A stretch of DNA of 10,426 nucleotides from NCBI GenBank assembly GCA_014896635.1, contig JADBKA010000159.1, forward strand, positions 1 to 10,426, read 5' to 3'. Position 1 is the stretch's first letter, and the number at the start of each line of letters is the position of its first letter. The notes beneath the pieces are model-generated. The model had not been told where the DNA came from. It saw nothing but the letters and a program-made list of their open reading frames with translations, and did no database searches. This document shows, one piece after another, positions 6,531-10,426 of the stretch. The position numbers were made by a program, and so were the translations under genes. Origin of the DNA: Ktedonobacteraceae bacterium. GTDB taxonomy: Bacteria > Chloroflexota > Ktedonobacteria > Ktedonobacterales > Ktedonobacteraceae.

Positions 6531-7393
6531 GAGCGCATATTTCCTTTTCTCTCGCGCAGGAGTGTGAATATCTCATCGAGCGTGAAAGCATCTGCGGGCA
6601 GTGACGGGTCGCGCTGACGCAGGAGCGTGAGCAGTTCGCTGAGCGGCGGCGGTGCCAGTCGCCATGCTCGCAGTTGTTCGCCTAGAGCGAAGATCTGGCG
6701 CGGTGTCCCTTCTGCCACCAGCCTGCCTTCGTACATCACGAAGATATAAGCCGCCAGTGTAGCTACTTCGGTCATGTCATGCGATACAAGCACGATGGTC
6801 ATGCCACGCTCCTGCTGTGCATGACGCAGGTAGGCATAGAATTCGGCTCTTCCATCGGCGTCCAGTCCTACTGTTGGCTCATCCAGCACCAGCACTTCTG
6901 GCTTCATAGCGAGCACACCGGCCAGCGCCACGCGCCGCCGCTGGCCGCCGCTCAACTCAAAAGGTGAGCGAGCGGCATAGTCATGGGGGGACAGTCCAAC
7001 GGTTGCCAGAGCCGCCAGCACGCGGCTGCGTATCTCACGCCTGCCAAGTTTCATGCGGCGCGGACCAAACGCCACATCGTCGTAGACGGTACGCTCGAAC
7101 AACTGCGTTTCAGGAAACTGGAAGAGCATGCCCACACGCTGGCGCAGCAGGCGCAGATTCGCGCTACTGTCGCCCACATCAATGCCATCCACCAGAATCT
7201 GGCCTTCAGTTGGACGTAGCAGACCGTTGAAGTGCTGGACCAGCGTCGTCTTGCCCGAACCGTTGAAGCCGATGATTGCCACGCAACAGCCGCGCGCAAT
7301 CTCCAGGCTCACATCGGACAGCGCCCGTTTTTCCCCCTGTGCTGACTGATAGATGTGCGTAAGGTGACGAGTGAGAATAATTGGATCGCTCAC
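6527..7393 (-). CDS. ecfA2: ECF transporter ATPase EcfA2
   Basis: One of two cytosolic ABC ATPases that power vitamin or metal uptake through EcfT. It has 288 residues, normal length. Motifs: Walker A GFNGSGKTT (42-50), Q-loop Gln92 in FQFPETQLFE, signature LSGGQ (147-151), Walker B VLVLDEP (167-173, catalytic Glu172), D-loop GLDADG and switch His205. The FQFPE-QLF sequence around the Q-loop is the EcfA2-type form and separates it from the neighbouring EcfA1. The GTG start at 7393 overlaps the EcfA1 stop as GTGA, and AGGAG sits 8 nt upstream. Its C-terminal 60 residues match the usual EcfA regulatory extension in size. The next gene, ecfT, overlaps its stop by 4 bp. All catalytic residues are present. 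Confidence 0.95.
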   Translation of the reverse strand: MSDPIILTRHLTHIYQSAQGEKRALSDVSLEIARGCCVAIIGFNGSGKTTLVQHFNGLLRPTEGQILVDGIDVGDSSANLRLLRQRVGMLFQFPETQLFERTVYDDVAFGPRRMKLGRREIRSRVLAALATVGLSPHDYAARSPFELSGGQRRRVALAGVLAMKPEVLVLDEPTVGLDADGRAEFYAYLRHAQQERGMTIVLVSHDMTEVATLAAYIFVMYEGRLVAEGTPRQIFALGEQLRAWRLAPPPLSELLTLLRQRDPSLPADAFTLDEIFTLLRERKGNMRS

Positions 7394-8235
7394 GGCGCCA
7401 GCTCCTGCGCAATCGCTTCGATGGTAACGGCAGAGGGTGAGAGTGGCACACCGGCGGCACGCAGGCGTCCTGCCAGTTCAAGCGGTTTGGGAATGCTGAG
7501 CCTCAGCGTGCGCATGCGCTCCAGATCGGCAAAAATCTGTGCTGGCGTGCCTTCCTGTACAATCTCTCCTTGCTCCAGCACAACCACACGCTCTGCCTGC
7601 ACAATCTCTTCAAGCAGGTGAGTAACGTGAATGATGGTCAGGCCATGCTCGCGGTTAAGCCGGTGCAGCAGCGTTACAATCTCTTGACGTGAGAGCGGAT
7701 CGAGCATCGAGGTCGCTTCATCGGCGATGATACACTGCGGGCGTAGTGCCAGTACGCCGGCAATTGCCAGTCGCTGGCGCTGCCCGCCTGAAAGCTTATG
7801 CGGCGGCTGGCGGCGTAGATGGGTGATGTCAACTGCCTGTATTGCCTCTTCAACGCGCTCTTGTATCAGCGCGCGTGGCATGCCTCGTACAGCTAAAGCC
7901 CAGGCCACGTCGTCTTCTACTATTGTCGCAATAATCTGATTATCAGGGTGCTGAAAAATTATGCCCACACTATCGCGTATCATACGCTGTTTCATTGAAT
8001 CACGTGTATCAATGCCGTTAACCAGCACATGCCCGCTGTCAGGGACGAGCAGCGCGTTACAGAGACGGGACAGCGTCGATTTGCCGCTGCCATTGTGTCC
8101 GAGCAGCGCCAGGTATTCGCCCCGGCGCACCTGGAGCGTCACATCGCGCACCGCTGGCTGAGCACTCCGCAGTTCACGGCGAGTAGGATAGCAATAACTC
8201 ACAGATTGTATATCGAGCAATACAGATGAATTCAT
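7390..8235 (-). CDS. ecfA1: ECF transporter ATPase EcfA1
   Basis: Partner ATPase of EcfA2 in the ECF module. It has 281 residues. Motifs: Walker A GHNGSGKST (46-54), Q-loop Gln95 in FQHPDNQ (94-100), signature LSGGQ (148-152), Walker B CIIADEA (168-174, catalytic Glu173) and switch His206. The Q-P-DNQ sequence followed by TIVEDDVAW is the EcfA1-type form. Ala replaces the usual Pro after the Walker B Glu, as is common in EcfA1 proteins. The ATG at 8235 overlaps the stop of the upstream membrane gene as ATGA; only a weak GAGAGAA precedes it, so translation is probably coupled. A heterodimer with EcfA2 is expected. The substrate depends on the S component. Confidence 0.95.
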   Translation of the reverse strand: MNSSVLLDIQSVSYCYPTRRELRSAQPAVRDVTLQVRRGEYLALLGHNGSGKSTLSRLCNALLVPDSGHVLVNGIDTRDSMKQRMIRDSVGIIFQHPDNQIIATIVEDDVAWALAVRGMPRALIQERVEEAIQAVDITHLRRQPPHKLSGGQRQRLAIAGVLALRPQCIIADEATSMLDPLSRQEIVTLLHRLNREHGLTIIHVTHLLEEIVQAERVVVLEQGEIVQEGTPAQIFADLERMRTLRLSIPKPLELAGRLRAAGVPLSPSAVTIEAIAQELAP

Positions 8236-8987
8236 GCTTCTCTCGCTTTGACTTTTCTGTACATGCTTCTTTTGACTCGCCAGCGCACCAGACGACGTTT
8301 TATGCGCTGCAATGCTCTGCCGAACCAGCCACCGGGGAAGGGCCGCACCTCATAACCGAGCAGGCGCACCAGCATGTTCGTTATCCAGTAAATGACAATC
8401 ACAGCCGGGCAGACGAACAACCAGAAGCTACAGTAGAGCATGAGTGGCCAATACCGGAACCCGAAATCTACCCCGGCAGCTATCAGCGGGTAGAGATTCT
8501 GGCGCCATGCTGTCCACAGGCCCAGGCGCGTTGTTACTGCATCAGTGAGCAGGATAAACTGGTTATAAGTAGTATGCATGCCGGGCAGGAGCCGCTCGAA
8601 CGACTGCCCGGCGAGGAAAAGAAAGAAACCAACCATCAAGTAGATAGCAAGCGCGCCACCGGTGGTACCAATCAGAATCAGAGGAGTATGCCGGACACGC
8701 CATCTCATTGTGACGCCCAGAAACAGACCGCCCGTTCCCTCTATCAGCATCGGCGTCATACCATGCAGACCGGTGATGACGGCCAGTGTGAACAGGGCGA
8801 CACTGAGCGCCAGCAATCCAGTATAGAGTCCACGCCGCAGGACGATGACAGTGAAGACGATAAAAACAGGGATACGAAAAACCTCTCCTCCGAAGGGCAG
8901 GTAAATCGTTAGCAGGTGAAAAATGACGGCTATATCAGCCAGCAGTGCTCCTTCCGCTATCTCTATCGCCCTCAGGCTACGAAACAT
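8232..8987 (-). CDS. Putative ECF S component, YybS/DUF2232-like membrane protein
   Basis: Probably the substrate-binding membrane subunit of the ECF transporter encoded downstream, since it heads the operon and overlaps ecfA1 by 4 bp. It has 251 residues with about six hydrophobic segments (near 13-31, 38-51, 54-73, 79-95, 102-126, 179-207) and a strongly basic cytoplasmic tail (224-248). The pattern of a PFGG turn after the first span, a charged VLRRGLYTGLLA stretch (49-60) and RLLGYEVRPFP (208-218) before the tail recalls the YybS/DUF2232 family. That assignment is from memory of the family pattern. A Gly-x3-Ala pair (13-17) in the first span could serve the role of the AxxxA coupling motif of known S proteins. 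AAGGAG lies 5 nt before the ATG. No substrate-specific motif was recognised. Confidence 0.72.
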   Translation of the reverse strand: MFRSLRAIEIAEGALLADIAVIFHLLTIYLPFGGEVFRIPVFIVFTVIVLRRGLYTGLLALSVALFTLAVITGLHGMTPMLIEGTGGLFLGVTMRWRVRHTPLILIGTTGGALAIYLMVGFFLFLAGQSFERLLPGMHTTYNQFILLTDAVTTRLGLWTAWRQNLYPLIAAGVDFGFRYWPLMLYCSFWLFVCPAVIVIYWITNMLVRLLGYEVRPFPGGWFGRALQRIKRRLVRWRVKRSMYRKVKAREA

Positions 8988-9071
8988 GCTTTCTCCTTCT
9001 TAGCTGGTCTGACTGTTATACAATACGATCAAGCTGTTCTATGGTTTAATATGTCGTCTCTCTCTGTCTCC

Positions 9072-9101
9072 ATTGTACTGGACTTCTCGCTACAGAAACA
9101 A
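9072..9101 (-). promoter_or_regulatory. Weak candidate promoter for the ECF operon
   Basis: On the minus strand TACAAT (9077-9072, 5 of 6 consensus for -10) lies 18 bp from TTGTTT (9101-9096, 3 of 6 for -35). The start would be near 9065, leaving a leader of about 78 nt. The -35 match is poor, and another TATAAC box exists nearer the gene, so this is tentative. Confidence 0.3.
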
Positions 9102-9170
9102 CACCTGTGAACCAGCTTTGTGGCACTCGGAACGGCATGCACTGTTGCCAGGCTGCCGCGCAGGTGTTAT
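9098..9170. repeat. Long inverted repeat with nested pairing in divergent promoter region
   Basis: AACACCTG (9100-9107) and CAGGTGTT (9161-9168) are perfect 8-bp inverted complements, 53 bp apart. Read as minus-strand RNA the stem grows to 10 bp with one G-U pair (9098-9107 with 9161-9170). Inside it, CAGC/GCUG (9152-9155 with 9113-9116) and UGGCA/UGCCA (9146-9150 with 9121-9125) can stack. The right arm lies in the helicase promoter spacer and the left arm touches the weak ECF promoter. It could be a paired operator or a structured leader. Confidence 0.45.
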
Positions 9171-9173
9171 AGT
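9145..9173 (+). promoter_or_regulatory. Promoter of the helicase gene
   Basis: A -35 box TTGCCA (9145-9150, 5 of 6), a 17-bp spacer and a -10 box TATAGT (9168-9173, 5 of 6). Transcription should start near 9180, giving a leader of about 82 nt before the ATG at 9262. Confidence 0.7.
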
Positions 9174-9261
9174 TACAATCCGTGATATCAGATCCAACTT
9201 TTTCCTCTAAAGGTTATGGTTAAGAAGGCACTAAGGATAGAAGAGGTAGGATAAGCACAGG

Positions 9262-10426
9262 ATGCGTTCTCAGCGGACAGAAAAGAAAACCAGTAGCACT
9301 CGTGCGACTTCAGTTCCAACATTTCAAGCGAACGCGCAGCAGACCGCAGCAATTGCCCACACCGACGGTCCTGCTGCTTTTATTGCTGCTGCCGGCACGG
9401 GCAAGACTGCCATGCTTGTCCAGCGACTTGTACGCCTGGTTGCTGAAGAGGGAGTCGCTCCCCAGGCTATTCTTTGTGTCACGTTTACGCGCGCTGCTGC
9501 CGAAGAGATGGAGAAGCGTGCTCTGAAAGCGTTAAAGGCACGTGGAATGGCAGCCGGCGACCTGAAAGGACTGCGCGTGGTGACGTTTCATGGCCTCGGC
9601 CATCAGATGCTGCGGGAAAAGCTCGGCTGGACGCCGCAGGAACTCAACCAGCGCCTGATCAGTGGAGAACCACGCCAGTGGCTCGCCGAAGATATTATCC
9701 GTCCCTGGCGTAGCAATCGCACGCGCGGCATGAACTGGGATATCGAGATTACCGGTGTGCTGGCGGCAGTTGACCGCGCGAAAGAGGAGCTGCTCAGGCC
9801 CGAAGAATCGGCAGCTTTCTTCCGCTCGTATTTACTGGTTGAACAGGATCTGGCGGAGCGTTATCAGGAGTTTTTTCTGCGCTATGAGGAGAGTAAAAAG
9901 AAAGAGAAGCTCTACGATCTTGCTGACCTGATCTATGTGCCACTGTTACTACTCGAAAACAGTCCTAAATTTCGCAAAAGCTGGCAAGGACGCTTCCGCT
10001 ATCTTCAGATTGATGAGACGCAGGATACCAACCCGGCGCAATATCGCCTGATACAGCACCTGGCGGCGCCAGAAAATAACGTTGTGGTGGTGGGTGATCC
10101 CGACCAGGCTATTTACCACTTTCGCGGCGCCAGCCCTGAGGCTTCGATTCTCTCATTCCGCAGCATGTACCCGCAGGGCATCATCTACCGCATCGAATAC
10201 AACTACCGCTCAACGCCACAGATCCTCGGGGCCGCCAACCGTCTGATCGCTCACAATGGAGTCATCTCCGGCTTCGAGAAGCAACTCCGGCCCACGCGAC
10301 CTGATGGCCCGCCGGTTTGTGTGACCGCCTATGAGGATCAGGAGCACGAGGCAGAGGGAATTGCTGAGCGTATCGCTAGTCTGGTGCGCGGCTGGCGCGA
10401 GCATGGACAGGAGATGTCTTACCGTG
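9262..10426 (+). CDS. UvrD/PcrA/Rep-type superfamily 1 DNA helicase, 3' end outside window
   Basis: ATP-driven 3'-5' DNA helicase of the kind used in repair and fork restart. 388 codons are seen, roughly the first half of a typical 700-residue protein. After a basic Ser/Thr-rich lead (1-20) come the Q motif FQANAQQTAAI (21-31), motif I AAAGTGKT (42-49), motif Ia TFTRAAAEEM (74-83), motif Ib TFHGLG (108-113), motif II DETQDTN (251-257, catalytic Asp251-Glu252), motif III GDPDQAIYHFRGA (278-290) and motif IV NYRST (314-318). Motif I begins AAAG rather than the commoner AGAG, a conservative change. ATG 9262 is chosen because an in-frame TAG lies at 9247-9249; AGGA (9248-9251) is a weak ribosome site 10 nt upstream. 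It is divergent from the ECF operon and has its own promoter. Which subfamily (UvrD, PcrA or Rep) cannot be settled without the C-terminal half. Confidence 0.95.
   Translation, partial: MRSQRTEKKTSSTRATSVPTFQANAQQTAAIAHTDGPAAFIAAAGTGKTAMLVQRLVRLVAEEGVAPQAILCVTFTRAAAEEMEKRALKALKARGMAAGDLKGLRVVTFHGLGHQMLREKLGWTPQELNQRLISGEPRQWLAEDIIRPWRSNRTRGMNWDIEITGVLAAVDRAKEELLRPEESAAFFRSYLLVEQDLAERYQEFFLRYEESKKKEKLYDLADLIYVPLLLLENSPKFRKSWQGRFRYLQIDETQDTNPAQYRLIQHLAAPENNVVVVGDPDQAIYHFRGASPEASILSFRSMYPQGIIYRIEYNYRSTPQILGAANRLIAHNGVISGFEKQLRPTRPDGPPVCVTAYEDQEHEAEGIAERIASLVRGWREHGQEMSYR

Noticed and set aside
8226..8912. A 228-codon open frame on the plus strand opposite the S-component gene
   Set aside because: It is the antisense of a hydrophobic membrane protein, which yields a polar low-complexity peptide. 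It has no ribosome site or recognisable domain, and the minus-strand gene fits a complete operon.
9100..9168. Resemblance of GGCAAC and GUGCCA in the inverted-repeat region to the SAM riboswitch core
   Set aside because: The other conserved SAM-I parts, including the GAUGA-type segment and kink-turn, are absent, so no named riboswitch class is claimed. TPP, cobalamin, FMN and preQ1 consensus elements were also not seen.
9216..9254. A 12-codon frame just before the helicase gene, possible leader peptide
   Set aside because: The AAAGG is only 2 nt from the ATG, too close for good initiation, and the codons show no attenuation pattern.
1..10426. Mobile elements, CRISPR array, tRNA or rRNA genes
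   Set aside because: No transposase, terminal repeats, regularly spaced repeats, or cloverleaf or rRNA-like sequence was seen. Gene order looks like ordinary chromosomal operons.

Overview
The window reads as chromosomal DNA from a non-pathogenic soil-type bacterium, most plausibly a Chloroflexota of the Ktedonobacteria type. This is inferred from the mix of an Hanks-type Ser/Thr kinase with a Pro/Ser/Thr-rich tail, a Uma2/DUF820 protein, a lipoprotein-type sugar-binding protein and a vitamin-type ECF transporter with a YybS-like membrane partner. It is not proven by any marker gene. Coding density is high. No tRNA, rRNA, CRISPR array, insertion sequence or phage gene is visible.

Region 1 (1-4667, minus strand) is a CUT1-type sugar uptake operon read right to left. 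A strong sigma70-like promoter (4639-4667) drives a roughly 170-nt leader, then the sugar-binding lipoprotein (3145-4464), then two MalF/MalG-type permeases (2080-3054 and 1220-2083, overlapping by 4 bp). Twelve bases after the second permease comes a Ser/Thr protein kinase that runs off the left edge (1-1207). A 12-bp perfect hairpin lies between the binding-protein gene and the first permease gene, where it could set the ratio of binding protein to permease. No sugar ABC ATPase gene is present, so the transporter probably uses a shared ATPase encoded elsewhere.

Region 2 (4465-5499) starts with a 426-bp intergenic stretch holding divergent promoters. A stand-alone Uma2-family nuclease-like gene on the plus strand follows (4891-5499). 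Its stop codon overlaps the stop of the ECF operon that converges on it, with no terminator visible between them.

Region 3 (5496-8987, minus strand) is a complete four-gene ECF transporter operon: putative S component (YybS/DUF2232-like), EcfA1, EcfA2, EcfT. Each junction is a 4-bp ATGA or GTGA overlap. EcfT is about 80 residues longer than usual. Reading it closely, the extra length looks like an internal repeat of a roughly 74-residue membrane segment; this is the most unusual protein-level feature seen here.

Region 4 (8988-10426) is a 274-bp divergent intergenic region followed by the 5' part of a UvrD/PcrA/Rep-type helicase on the plus strand, cut off by the window end. The intergenic DNA has a good promoter for the helicase. 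It also has a long inverted repeat with nested internal pairing that could be either an operator pair or a structured leader RNA for the ECF operon.
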